From assembly GCA_041752315.1 (NCBI GenBank), contig JBGSHJ010000010.1, forward strand, positions 1-64,000: a stretch of DNA of 64,000 nt, in the 5' to 3' direction. Source of the stretch: SYFY01 sp041752315. Lineage in GTDB: Bacteria; Pseudomonadota; Gammaproteobacteria; Pseudomonadales; Azotimanducaceae. Positions 35,169 through 43,544 of this stretch are shown one piece after another; within the stretch, counting starts at the first letter, position 1; the number at the start of each line of letters is the position of its first letter. A program made the position numbers and the translations under genes. The notes beneath the pieces are model-generated. The model had not been told where the DNA came from. It made no database searches and worked only from the letters and a program-made list of their open reading frames with translations.

Positions 35169-38100
35169 TCAGACGAAATCGTTCCAGGCTTTCACCTTGA
35201 GCGCGCCAGGATCCATCCAGCGCAACGCTTCGACGATGGCGCCGGCCATCTTCCGATCGGTGATCAACGAGATACCCGCGTCAATGGCTCGCCTGCGAAT
35301 ATTGAATCCGTCCGGACGGCCCATCTCGTCCCAGGCCTTGGGAATGTTGATGACCAGGTCCACGGCGCCATTGGACATCACGCCGAGACTCTCGGCGTCC
35401 TTGTCAACCACGGTGCAATCGATACCGATGGACGTCAACATCTCCGCAGTACCTGCCGTCGCGTAGATCGGCAGGTTCAGTTTTTCCTTGATCGTGTGGG
35501 CGTCATCACTGAACCAGAACTTGTCCTGCCATGGTCCGAGCGACATGAGAATGCCTTTTTTCGGAAAGCGGAAGCCGGTGGCCAGCAGGGCATGCAACAG
35601 TGCTTCATGCACCGAGTCGCCGATACACCCAACCTCCCCTGTACTCGACATCTCGACACCGAGCAACGGATCGGCACCATGCAGTCGCGAAAATGAAAAC
35701 ATCGGCAGTTTCACGCCGACATGATCCAGATCCAGTGCGTCCGTTCGCGGAAACAGCGGTGCGGCCCCGAGCATGCAGCGCGTGGCTTCGGTCGCGAAGT
35801 TGATGTTAAGCACCTTGGAAACAAACGGCAGACTGCGGGACGCGCGCAGATTGCACTCGATCACCTTCACCCAGTTCTGCTTGGCCAGGAACTGGACGTT
35901 GAAAGGACCGGTGATCTTGAGCGCCTGTGCCAGTTGCGCTGCAATCTCGCGCACTTTGCGCATCGTCGGCAGATAGAGTTTCTGCGGGGGCAGAACCAGC
36001 GTGGCATCACCACTGTGGACACCGGCATCCTCGACGTGCTCGCTGATGGCCCAATGCACCAGTTCCCCGCGATTGGCCACCGCGTCGATCTCGACTTCAC
36101 GGGCATGCGTTTCAAATTTCGACAGCACCACCGGATGGTCCGGCGAGACAATCTTTGCCCGCTCCAGGATACGCACCAGTTCCTTTGGTTCGTGGGCCAC
36201 GCTCATGGCCGCCCCGGACAGGACATAACTTGGCCGTACCAGCACCGGATAGCCACCCAGCGTCGCCACCATCTCATCGGCTTTACCGATATCCGTGACA
36301 TGCAGCCAGGCCGGTTGATCGATGCCCAGAACATCCAGCAGCGAAGAGAATTTCCGGCGGTCTTCGGCCCGATCAATATCTTCCGGACTGGTCCCGAGGA
36401 TTGGCAGACCGGCCTGGTGCAGCCGCAGCGCGAGATTGTTTGGCAATTGCCCACCCATGCTGACGATGATGCCGTCCGGCTTTTCGCGCTCGCACAGATC
36501 ACATACCGACTCGAAACTGACTTCTTCGAACACCAGTTGATCCGTTGTGTCGTAGTCCGTGCTCACCGTCTCCGGATTGCAGTTCAGCATGATGGTCTCG
36601 TAACCAAGGCGCGCTGCGGCATTGACCGCATTGACTGCACACCAGTCAAACTCGACGCTTGAGCCGATCCGGTAACAACCCGAGCCAAGCACCAGCAGTT
36701 TGCGACGCACAGATGGCTTGACGTCATCCGCGATGCTGGAATAACTCGAATAGAGATAGTTCGTTTCGGCAGGAAACTCCGCTGCCAGTGTGTCGATCTG
36801 GCTGTAATGCGGCACGATGCCGAGCGCCTGCCGCTGGGTGCGCACACTTTGTTCGCTCCGTTCCGTGACCCGGCCAATCGCCGCATCGGAAAAGCCATGT
36901 CGCTTGGCATCTTTCAACAGCGCGTCGGGTACCTCTTCACGATTGGCGACAAGATCCTGTTCCAGTTCGACGATCTTGCGCAGATGTTCGAGGAACCAGC
37001 GATCGATGCGGGTCTGCTGGTGGATTTCTTCGACGGAGTAACCCTGTTTCAGTGCAGCAGCGATGGCAAATGGCCGCCTCGGCGTCGGTCGCAGATCGCG
37101 AGCGAGGTCAACAATCTCGCCGAAATTGCTGGTGTCCAGGCCATCCACACCGATGTCCAGCATGCGCAGCGCCTTTTGCAGCACCTCTGCGAAGTTGCGA
37201 CCAATCGCCATGACTTCGCCGACGCTTTTCATCTCGCTGCCGATTTCCACTGTCGCGCCAGCAAATTTTTTCAGGTCCCAACGGGGCATCTTGCAGACCA
37301 TGTAATCGAGCGCGGGCTCAAAAAATGCGCTGGTCCGCCGTGTGATGCTGTTCGAGATATCGGGTAGTGAATATCCCAGAGACAACTTGGCAGCAACATA
37401 GGCGAGCGGATAACCGGTTGCCTTGCTCGCCAGCGCGCTGGACCGGGACAGGCGGGCATTGACCTCGATGACCCGGTAGTCGTTGCTCAGTGGATCGAGT
37501 GCGTACTGAATGTTGCATTCACCGACTATGCCCAAATGCCGGATGGTCTTCGTGGCGATCGTCCGCAGCATCTGGTATTCCTCATCGTTGAGCGTCTGGG
37601 ACGGCGCCACGACGATGGATTCCCCGGTGTGAATCCCCAGGGGATCAAAATTTTCCATGTTGCAGACGGTGATGCAGTTGTCCCGGGCATCACGCACAAC
37701 CTCGTATTCGATTTCCTTCCATCCACGCAGGCCCTCTTCAACCAGCACCTGCTGTGCACCGTCATTGAAGGCGCGCACCAGTGCGGGTTCCAGATCGTCC
37801 GCCCGATCCACATACGAACTGCCCTTGCCGCCCAGCGCAAAGGCACCACGCAGCATGATGGGCAATCCGATCACGCCGGCCGCTTCACGGGCCGCTTCGA
37901 TGGTGTTGCAGGCAAAGCTGCGAGGGGACTTGACGCCGATTTGTGCAAGGGTGTCCTTGAAGAGCTGGCGATCCTCCGTGGTCCGGATGACTTCCACCGG
38001 GGTACCAAGCACCCGAACACCATGACGCTCCAGGATGCCGCGATCATGCAGTGCAATGCCGCAATTCAGGGCGGTCTGGCCACCAAAGGCGAGCAACAGC

Positions 38101-38363
38101 GCGTCGACCTGTTCCTTCTCGATGATCTGCTCGACAAATTCTGGCGTCACGGCATCGAGATAGATCCGGTCGGCAAGCCCCTCACTGGTCTGGATGGTGG
38201 CAATGTTGGGGTTGATAAGGACGGTGGAGATCCCCTCCTCACGCATGGCCTTCAACGCTTGAGAACCGGAGTAGTCAAATTCTCCGGCCTGACCGATCTG
38301 CAAGGCCCCGGAGCCGAGGACGAGGACACACTTCGGTTTGCTGGGCAGGTAGGCACCGTACAT
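35169..38363 (-). CDS. carB: Carbamoyl-phosphate synthase large subunit
   Basis: A 1,064-residue synthetase making carbamoyl phosphate from bicarbonate, ammonia (from CarA) and 2 ATP. Two ATP-grasp halves are present: LVLGSGALQIGQAGEFDYSG starts the carboxyphosphate half and LVLGSGCYRIGSSVEFDWCAVNAV the carbamate half, followed by a C-terminal MGS-like allosteric domain (GILMSLGPWQDKF...). The wording (EGLRGWKEIEYEV, AISEHVEDAGVHSGDATL, ECNLRASRSLPFVSK) is that of eukaryotic CPS II and Bacteroidetes enzymes rather than the E. coli type (GAGPIVIGQACEFDYSG). It follows carA by 20 bases with a good AAAAGGA site. Confidence 0.96.
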   Translation of the reverse strand: MYGAYLPSKPKCVLVLGSGALQIGQAGEFDYSGSQALKAMREEGISTVLINPNIATIQTSEGLADRIYLDAVTPEFVEQIIEKEQVDALLLAFGGQTALNCGIALHDRGILERHGVRVLGTPVEVIRTTEDRQLFKDTLAQIGVKSPRSFACNTIEAAREAAGVIGLPIMLRGAFALGGKGSSYVDRADDLEPALVRAFNDGAQQVLVEEGLRGWKEIEYEVVRDARDNCITVCNMENFDPLGIHTGESIVVAPSQTLNDEEYQMLRTIATKTIRHLGIVGECNIQYALDPLSNDYRVIEVNARLSRSSALASKATGYPLAYVAAKLSLGYSLPDISNSITRRTSAFFEPALDYMVCKMPRWDLKKFAGATVEIGSEMKSVGEVMAIGRNFAEVLQKALRMLDIGVDGLDTSNFGEIVDLARDLRPTPRRPFAIAAALKQGYSVEEIHQQTRIDRWFLEHLRKIVELEQDLVANREEVPDALLKDAKRHGFSDAAIGRVTERSEQSVRTQRQALGIVPHYSQIDTLAAEFPAETNYLYSSYSSIADDVKPSVRRKLLVLGSGCYRIGSSVEFDWCAVNAVNAAARLGYETIMLNCNPETVSTDYDTTDQLVFEEVSFESVCDLCEREKPDGIIVSMGGQLPNNLALRLHQAGLPILGTSPEDIDRAEDRRKFSSLLDVLGIDQPAWLHVTDIGKADEMVATLGGYPVLVRPSYVLSGAAMSVAHEPKELVRILERAKIVSPDHPVVLSKFETHAREVEIDAVANRGELVHWAISEHVEDAGVHSGDATLVLPPQKLYLPTMRKVREIAAQLAQALKITGPFNVQFLAKQNWVKVIECNLRASRSLPFVSKVLNINFATEATRCMLGAAPLFPRTDALDLDHVGVKLPMFSFSRLHGADPLLGVEMSSTGEVGCIGDSVHEALLHALLATGFRFPKKGILMSLGPWQDKFWFSDDAHTIKEKLNLPIYATAGTAEMLTSIGIDCTVVDKDAESLGVMSNGAVDLVINIPKAWDEMGRPDGFNIRRRAIDAGISLITDRKMAGAIVEALRWMDPGALKVKAWNDFV

Positions 38364-38383
38364 TGGAATTCCTTTTCTCGGGT

Positions 38384-39457
38384 TTACAGCTGGTGGACGA
38401 AGTCGTCAAACAGATAGGCAGTATCGGTGGGTCCTGGCGTGGCCTCCGGATGGAACTGAACACCGTAAAACGGCAGGCGCCGTGATCGGATACCTTCATT
38501 CGTACCATCGTTGATGTTGACGAACCACGGCTCCCACCCTTGTGGCAGTGTGTCGTTGTCCACTGCATAACCATGATTCTGACTGGTGATGAACGATCGG
38601 CGAGTGAGCAGGTCCTGTACCGGCTGGTTCAGGCCGCGGTGTCCGTAAGGCAGCTTGAAGGTCTTGGCTCCTGCAGCCAGCGCAAGGATCTGGTTGCCCA
38701 GACAGATGCCAAAAACCGGCTTGTCTGCCCGGCGCAGCATTTCCTGCACCTGTTCGGTCAGTTCCCACAGGTTGGCGGGATCGCCGGGGCCGTTGCCGAT
38801 CAGAACACCGTCAACTTCAGGCCAGTAACTCAGGAGGTCTGCATGCCAGGGCGCCCGGAGTACCGAGACTCCTCGATCCAGCAGTGATCGCACGATGTTG
38901 TCCTTGGCACCGACATCCACCAGCAGGACCGTCTGCCGCCCGCCTTCGAATCGACGGGTTGCGGCTGGTGCTACCTGCCGGAAGACCTCGGTGGTCATGT
39001 CAACGGCCGTTGCCGATGAAGCCAGCGAGTGAGGACCACAATCCTGCAGGAGATGCCCAGGCATGGTGCCGGCCTCACGCAGGTGGCGGGTCAGAAAACG
39101 TGTGTCGATGCGGCAGATTCCGGGAATGCCCTGGCTTTTCAGCCAGTCTCCCAGCGATCGCTGGGCACGATGGTGACTGAAGCTCTCCGAGTAGGACTGC
39201 ACGATCAGCCCTTGCACCTGGATGCGGGAGGACTCGAAAGGCGCTGCAATGCTCTGGGCACAACGGTCCCCCGGTACCCCATAGTTGCCAATCGACGGAT
39301 AGGTCATGACCAGGATCTGTCCACGATAGGAGGGATCTGTCAGCGTCTCGACATAACCGCTCATGCCCGTGTTGAACACGACTTCGCCACGCACCGCGCG
39401 ATTGGCACCAAACGAAACGCCATCCAGTTCCGTGCCATCGTCCAGTATCAACCGCAT
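38384..39457 (-). CDS. carA: Carbamoyl-phosphate synthase small subunit (glutaminase)
   Basis: A 357-residue class I glutamine amidotransferase subunit that feeds ammonia to CarB. The N-terminal domain (LILDDGTELDGVSFGANRAVRGEVVFNTGMSGYVETLTDPSYRGQILVMTYP) and the glutaminase domain with the catalytic Cys in FGICLGNQ and the His/Glu in VQFHPEA are intact. KLPYGHRGLNQPV and SQNHGYAVD are conserved. It is shorter than E. coli CarA (382), and its phrasing again matches the Bacteroidetes/eukaryote-like group. The gene is not preceded by dapB, the common gammaproteobacterial neighbour. It is divergent from the carbamoyltransferase operon. Confidence 0.96.
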   Translation of the reverse strand: MRLILDDGTELDGVSFGANRAVRGEVVFNTGMSGYVETLTDPSYRGQILVMTYPSIGNYGVPGDRCAQSIAAPFESSRIQVQGLIVQSYSESFSHHRAQRSLGDWLKSQGIPGICRIDTRFLTRHLREAGTMPGHLLQDCGPHSLASSATAVDMTTEVFRQVAPAATRRFEGGRQTVLLVDVGAKDNIVRSLLDRGVSVLRAPWHADLLSYWPEVDGVLIGNGPGDPANLWELTEQVQEMLRRADKPVFGICLGNQILALAAGAKTFKLPYGHRGLNQPVQDLLTRRSFITSQNHGYAVDNDTLPQGWEPWFVNINDGTNEGIRSRRLPFYGVQFHPEATPGPTDTAYLFDDFVHQL

Positions 39458-39496
39458 GTCAGATAGTCCTTGAACGCAATCTTGTGCAACACTGTT

Positions 39497-39502
39497 ATTA
39501 TA
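39497..39502 (-). promoter_or_regulatory. Candidate -10 box for carAB
   Basis: The minus strand carries a perfect TATAAT about 40 bases upstream of the carA start. No good -35 hexamer is found at 16-18 bases, which may mean activator dependence. An AAGGA ribosome site precedes carA. Confidence 0.4.
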
Positions 39503-39639
39503 GTTGCGATTGCCCCTGACTAATGTGAATGAGAGCAGAGATCAGAACGCAGCTGCTGACGGGCGTCGACTCGCGTGAGCCCATCAGAAACTAACAAGCC
39601 TCTGAACAGAAACTTCTGCAGACAACGTGAATCACTCCC

Positions 39640-39668
39640 GTTAACAGGCAAGTAAACTGTTAACAGGC
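39640..39668. repeat. Direct repeat GTTAACAGGC, possible operator
   Basis: Two perfect copies of GTTAACAGGC lie at 39640-39649 and 39659-39668, spaced 19 bases start to start (close to two helical turns). Each includes the palindrome GTTAAC. They sit roughly midway in the region shared by carA and the carbamoyltransferase operon. Confidence 0.45.
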
Positions 39669-39889
39669 GTAACCAACCGCCAAGACATGCGCTCGTTACG
39701 TTGTTCCCACAAACTGTTACCTCCATCAAGTTCATCCCAATGCCACAGCAGTTATGATGAGTGACGTACCCATCAGCAACGGACAACGACAGCGCAAGCG
39801 TCAGGGAAGACAAGCACATGCCACATGTTGTTTCTGCATTTCCTGAATCCAGAGTGTTGTCACCAACAACAGTGAGTAGTGTTTAAGCC

Positions 39890-41728
39890 ATGTACATACT
39901 GGGCATCTCCGCGTATTACCACGACAGCGCGGCCGCTTTGGTCAAGGATGGCGACATCATTGCCGCGGCCCAGGAAGAACGATTCACCCGCAAGAAACAC
40001 GATCCGGGCTTTCCCAAACACGCCATCAACTATTGTGTGCAGGAAGCAGGCATCACTGCGGCGGACATCGATCACGTCGTTTTTTACGACAAGCCTCTGC
40101 TGAAGTTCGAGCGCCTTCTGGAAACCTATCTGGCTTATGCACCAAGCGGCTTCCGGTCTTTCCTCACGGCCATGCCGGTCTGGTTGCGGGAAAAGCTGTT
40201 CCTCAAGGATTTGCTGCAAAAGGAAATGGCCGAACTGATCGGATGCAAACGAAAGGACGTGAAGCCCATTCTGTTCACCCAGCACCATCAGTCACACGCT
40301 GCCTCGGCTTTTTTCCCGAGCCCCTATCAACGAGCCGCAGTCATGTGCCTCGACGGCGTGGGTGAATGGGCTACCAGTTCAGTCTGGCTTGGCGACGGCA
40401 ACAAGCTGACCCCACAGTGGGAAATCGACTTTCCGCACTCGCTCGGTCTTCTGTACTCCGCGTTCACCTACTTTACCGGGTTCAAGGTCAATTCCGGGGA
40501 ATATAAGCTGATGGGCCTGGCCCCGTATGGAATACCCAAGTATGTTGACCTGATCTATGACAAGCTGATCGACGTCAAGGACGACGGCACATTCCGCATG
40601 GACATGCAGTACTTCAATTATGCCAACGGTCTGACGATGACCAACGACCGTTTCGCCGCCCTCTTTGGCGGACCGGCCAGAAAGGCTGAAACACCGATTT
40701 CGCAACGCGAAATGGACATCGCCGCCTCCATCCAGATCGTCACTGAAGACATCGTGCTCAAGCTGGCACATACGGTTCACAAGGAGTTGAAGGCAGATTA
40801 CCTGTGTCTTGCCGGTGGTGTGGCGCTCAACTGCGTGGCCAATGGTCGGTTGCTGCGTGAAGGACCGTTCAAGGATATCTGGATCCAGCCCGCGGCCGGT
40901 GACGCAGGTGGAGCGCTGGGCGCTGCCCTGGCGGTCTGGCATGAGCACCTGGATCAGCCGCGCAAACCCATCAAGACCGACGCCATGAAAGGGTCCTATC
41001 TGGGTCCCCGGTGGAAGGACGAGGACATCAAGCAGCAGCTTGATGCCAGGGGCGCCGTTTACGAGCGACTGGATGACGCCGAACTGATGCCCCGCCTGGC
41101 CCAGGCTCTGGAAGGAGAAAGTGTGGTTGGCTGGTTCCAGGGTCGCATGGAGTTTGGTCCGCGCGCGCTGGGCGGACGTTCGATCATCGGTGATCCGCGC
41201 AGTCGCAACATGCAGTCCGTGATGAATCTCAAGATCAAGTATCGCGAGTCGTTCCGTCCCTTTGCACCATCGGTGCTGGCGGAACATGCGTCGGAGTACT
41301 TCAAGCTCGATCACTGCAGCCCGTACATGCTGATCGTTGCGCCAATTGAAGAATCCAAGCGCATTGCCATGACGGACGAAGAACAGAAGCTGTTTGGCAT
41401 TGCCAAGCTGAATGTTCCGCGTTCCGAATTGCCCGCAATTACGCATGTGGACTATTCGGCCCGTGTTCAGACGGTACATACACACTCCAATCCCCGATAC
41501 CATGCGCTGCTGAAGGCGTTCAATGAGCGCACAGGCTGCCCGGTGCTGGTAAACACGTCCTTCAACGTTCGTGGCGAACCCATTGTCAATTCGCCGGACG
41601 ATGCTTACCGATGCTTCATGCGAACCGAGATGGACTATCTGGTCGTTGAAAACTACCTGATGAAAAAGCAGGACCAACCGGAAATGCCGGATGATGGTTC
41701 CTGGAAAACTGAATTCGAGCTGGATTGA
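39890..41728 (+). CDS. NodU/SxtI-type O-carbamoyltransferase
   Basis: A 612-residue enzyme that transfers the carbamoyl group of carbamoyl phosphate to a hydroxyl of an acceptor, via carbamoyl-adenylate in related enzymes. The Kae1-like N-terminal domain has GISAYYHDSAAALV, the metal-binding HHQSH at residues 132-136, and VNSGEYKLMGLAPYG. The C-terminal domain has EFGPRALGGRSIIGDPR around residue 425, ESFRPFAPSVL and VLVNTSFNVRGEPIV. This is the NodU/CmcH/TobZ/SxtI family. It is the first gene of a run whose next two members correspond to SxtJ and SxtK, and it is divergent from carAB, which makes its substrate. The acceptor is unknown; surface glycan is my inference. Confidence 0.92.
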   Translation: MYILGISAYYHDSAAALVKDGDIIAAAQEERFTRKKHDPGFPKHAINYCVQEAGITAADIDHVVFYDKPLLKFERLLETYLAYAPSGFRSFLTAMPVWLREKLFLKDLLQKEMAELIGCKRKDVKPILFTQHHQSHAASAFFPSPYQRAAVMCLDGVGEWATSSVWLGDGNKLTPQWEIDFPHSLGLLYSAFTYFTGFKVNSGEYKLMGLAPYGIPKYVDLIYDKLIDVKDDGTFRMDMQYFNYANGLTMTNDRFAALFGGPARKAETPISQREMDIAASIQIVTEDIVLKLAHTVHKELKADYLCLAGGVALNCVANGRLLREGPFKDIWIQPAAGDAGGALGAALAVWHEHLDQPRKPIKTDAMKGSYLGPRWKDEDIKQQLDARGAVYERLDDAELMPRLAQALEGESVVGWFQGRMEFGPRALGGRSIIGDPRSRNMQSVMNLKIKYRESFRPFAPSVLAEHASEYFKLDHCSPYMLIVAPIEESKRIAMTDEEQKLFGIAKLNVPRSELPAITHVDYSARVQTVHTHSNPRYHALLKAFNERTGCPVLVNTSFNVRGEPIVNSPDDAYRCFMRTEMDYLVVENYLMKKQDQPEMPDDGSWKTEFELD

Positions 41729-41733
41729 TCAAT

Positions 41734-42144
41734 ATGGCAAATCACCTGATTCCTGAACTGGACGCCAAGGGACTGCGCAGTTTCGGTCTGACGACCGGAG
41801 CGATCATCGTTGTGCTGTTTGGACTGTTCTTCCCGTGGTTGCTGGAAGTGGGTATTCCGCGCTGGCCCTTCGTGCTCGGTGGGGTACTCGCGTTGTGGGG
41901 CCTGGTCCATCCCATGAGCCTGCGCCCGGTTTATACCAACTGGATGAAACTTGGTCTGTTGCTGAGCAAGGTCACGACCCCGATCGTCATGGGTATCGTC
42001 TTTTATGGAGTGGTCATGCCAATGGGTCTGCTGATGCGACTGCTTGGCAAGGATCCGATGCGACGCAAACTGGATGAGACCGAAACGACCTATCGTGTTG
42101 TGCAGGACGCTTCCGTTCCAAACTCTCTCACGAGGCCATTCTGA
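41734..42144 (+). CDS. SxtJ-family membrane protein
   Basis: About 136 residues with three to four hydrophobic helices (SFGLTTGAIIVVLFGLFFPWLL, WPFVLGGVLALWGLVHP, VTTPIVMGIVFYGVVMPMGLLMRLLG) and a conserved-looking Pro/Trp loop (SLRPVYTNWMKLGLLLSKVTTPIVMG) plus a DPMRRKLDE tail. This matches the SxtJ family as I know it, which accompanies NodU-type carbamoyltransferases; its function is unestablished. The start at 41734 (MANHLIP) is five bases after the carbamoyltransferase stop. A TTG frame overlap is possible. Its stop overlaps the start of the next gene by one base. Confidence 0.85.
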   Translation: MANHLIPELDAKGLRSFGLTTGAIIVVLFGLFFPWLLEVGIPRWPFVLGGVLALWGLVHPMSLRPVYTNWMKLGLLLSKVTTPIVMGIVFYGVVMPMGLLMRLLGKDPMRRKLDETETTYRVVQDASVPNSLTRPF

Positions 42145-42296
42145 TGCTGGACCTGATCAAGGACCTGTGGACGTTCATGCGTGTCAGGAAAAAATTCTGG
42201 CTGGCGCCGATCATCATCGTGATGCTGCTGCTGGGTGGGCTCATCGTCTTGTCCCAGGGTTCTGCAGTCGCGCCCTTCATCTATACACTGTTCTAG
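42144..42296 (+). CDS. DUF5989 (SxtK-like) 50-residue membrane protein
   Basis: A 50-codon frame running from ATG 42144 to TAG 42294-42296. The product has a charged amphipathic start (MLDLIKDLWTFMRVRKKFW), one membrane helix (LAPIIIVMLLLGGLIVLSQ) and the ending GSAVAPFIYTLF. I recognise this as the DUF5989/SxtK family, short single-span proteins found next to SxtJ and a carbamoyltransferase. The TGATG junction with sxtJ shows translational coupling. Automated callers easily miss a gene of this length. Confidence 0.85.
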   Translation: MLDLIKDLWTFMRVRKKFWLAPIIIVMLLLGGLIVLSQGSAVAPFIYTLF

Positions 42297-42331
42297 GTGA
42301 GTGGCGCCAACGGCGCCACCTTCACTTCAGC

Positions 42332-43540
42332 ATGTTACAGAACTTGATAAAGGCCACGATCGGCATGACTGTTGCCACCGCAGCAACGCTCCTGCTGACC
42401 GATGCTGCTGCGTTCCATTTTGTGCCGGTCCGATATGTGGATCAGTTTCCTCACTACCGGGTGTCGGCAAATCCCCACGGTTTTGCCGGACGAGGAACAT
42501 ACCCGCACAATTATTTTGTCGCTCATCCCGAACGGGGATTCGACATAGGCCGCAACAAGCAGGCCGAACACTGGGTGGAAGGTGAAACCTATCCGATCTG
42601 GTCGAACAGTCTCGGCTGTTTTGATACGGAGCCGGATCTGGACAAGGGGTACATCTACCTGGTGGGCGACAGCTACACCTGGGGTTACGCCCCGTTCGAG
42701 GACAAGTTTGGCGTTCTGCTGGAACAATCTCTCGGTCAGACAGTCTTGAAGTGTGGTGTCACCCACTCCGGTCAACGACATCAACTGTTAAAACTTCGCG
42801 AAATCCAGACTCAGATCAAACAGGCACCAAAGGCAATGCTGGTGTACTGGTATCTGAACGATATCGCCAACGATCACTACTTCCCTCACTCCACCGTGAT
42901 TGATGGCTGGCAGGTCGACAACAAGAAGATCGACGCAGTGGGGAATCCCGTCGTGGTGGGTCACCCTGACCTTGTCAAGGCTGTTAGGGAAAGGGTCAAT
43001 CGCAAGCCTGACCCCATCCCGTTGCACATGCGCTCGTCGCGTAACTTCCTCTTCAACTATTCCCTGACCGTCAATCTCGCGAAATGGGCCTGGGATGAAC
43101 TGCGGCACAAGCCATCGCAACGTGAAGTCCAGATCGCCGCGAGTTCACCGGCGGAAGCTACCTCGATTTACGATGTTCAGATCGAAAAAGACGGACGACT
43201 GTGGTACTCCGACAACCCGATCGCCGCTGAAAACAAGCAGGCATTGCTTGATCTGCAGTCTCACGCCAGAGAGGCGGGTGCCGGACTCGGTGTTGTCCTT
43301 ATTCCGCCCATTGAACATGTGACCGATCAAGGTTGGCACAGTGAAGTGCGTGCCTTTCTCGACGCACAAGGTATACGCGACCTGGATCTGACCGTTCCGT
43401 TCAGTGAACTCGGTGTTGATGCCGAGGCGGTTTTTCTACTGGACGGACACTTCAACATTCATGGCAATCACCTGGTTGCCGAACTCACTGAAACCGAATT
43501 CACTGACATTCTTGTCGGTCCTCTCAATCCAGGTTCCTGA
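42332..43540 (+). CDS. Exported SGNH-hydrolase-like protein (AlgX/AlgJ-like)
   Basis: About 402 residues starting with an uncleaved or cleaved N-terminal helix (IGMTVATAATLLLTDAAAF). The SGNH blocks are seen as VGDSYTWG (nucleophile Ser114), a YLNDIAND segment with the Asn, and LDGHFNIHG (Asp371, His373). Such proteins hydrolyse or transfer acyl esters on carbohydrates; AlgX/AlgJ relatives O-acetylate exopolysaccharide. The segment before block I (YPIWSNSLGCFD...KGYIYLVGDS) is nearly repeated in the paralogue at 52178. It follows the SxtK-like gene by 35 bases on the same strand. Confidence 0.8.
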   Translation: MLQNLIKATIGMTVATAATLLLTDAAAFHFVPVRYVDQFPHYRVSANPHGFAGRGTYPHNYFVAHPERGFDIGRNKQAEHWVEGETYPIWSNSLGCFDTEPDLDKGYIYLVGDSYTWGYAPFEDKFGVLLEQSLGQTVLKCGVTHSGQRHQLLKLREIQTQIKQAPKAMLVYWYLNDIANDHYFPHSTVIDGWQVDNKKIDAVGNPVVVGHPDLVKAVRERVNRKPDPIPLHMRSSRNFLFNYSLTVNLAKWAWDELRHKPSQREVQIAASSPAEATSIYDVQIEKDGRLWYSDNPIAAENKQALLDLQSHAREAGAGLGVVLIPPIEHVTDQGWHSEVRAFLDAQGIRDLDLTVPFSELGVDAEAVFLLDGHFNIHGNHLVAELTETEFTDILVGPLNPGS

Positions 43541-43544
43541 TGCT

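Larger units (their letters stand above)
39458..39889. other. 432-bp divergent regulatory region, carA / carbamoyltransferase
   Basis: No supportable gene lies in this stretch; the only frame over 60 codons (39520-39819, minus) is Cys/Leu-rich without a ribosome site and is judged a chance frame. The region contains the carA -10 box and the direct repeat described separately, so it probably controls both divergent transcripts. Confidence 0.5.

Noticed and set aside
39520..39819. 99-codon minus-strand frame in the carA upstream region
   Set aside because: Cys/Leu-rich, no ribosome site, spans the putative operator repeats; judged a chance frame.
40379..41677. 432-codon minus-strand frame
   Set aside because: Antisense to the carbamoyltransferase, which has all expected motifs.
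39890..42296. Saxitoxin or other toxin biosynthesis cluster
   Set aside because: Only the sxtI/J/K-like genes are present; no polyketide synthase-like SxtA, amidinotransferase or other tailoring genes are in the window.
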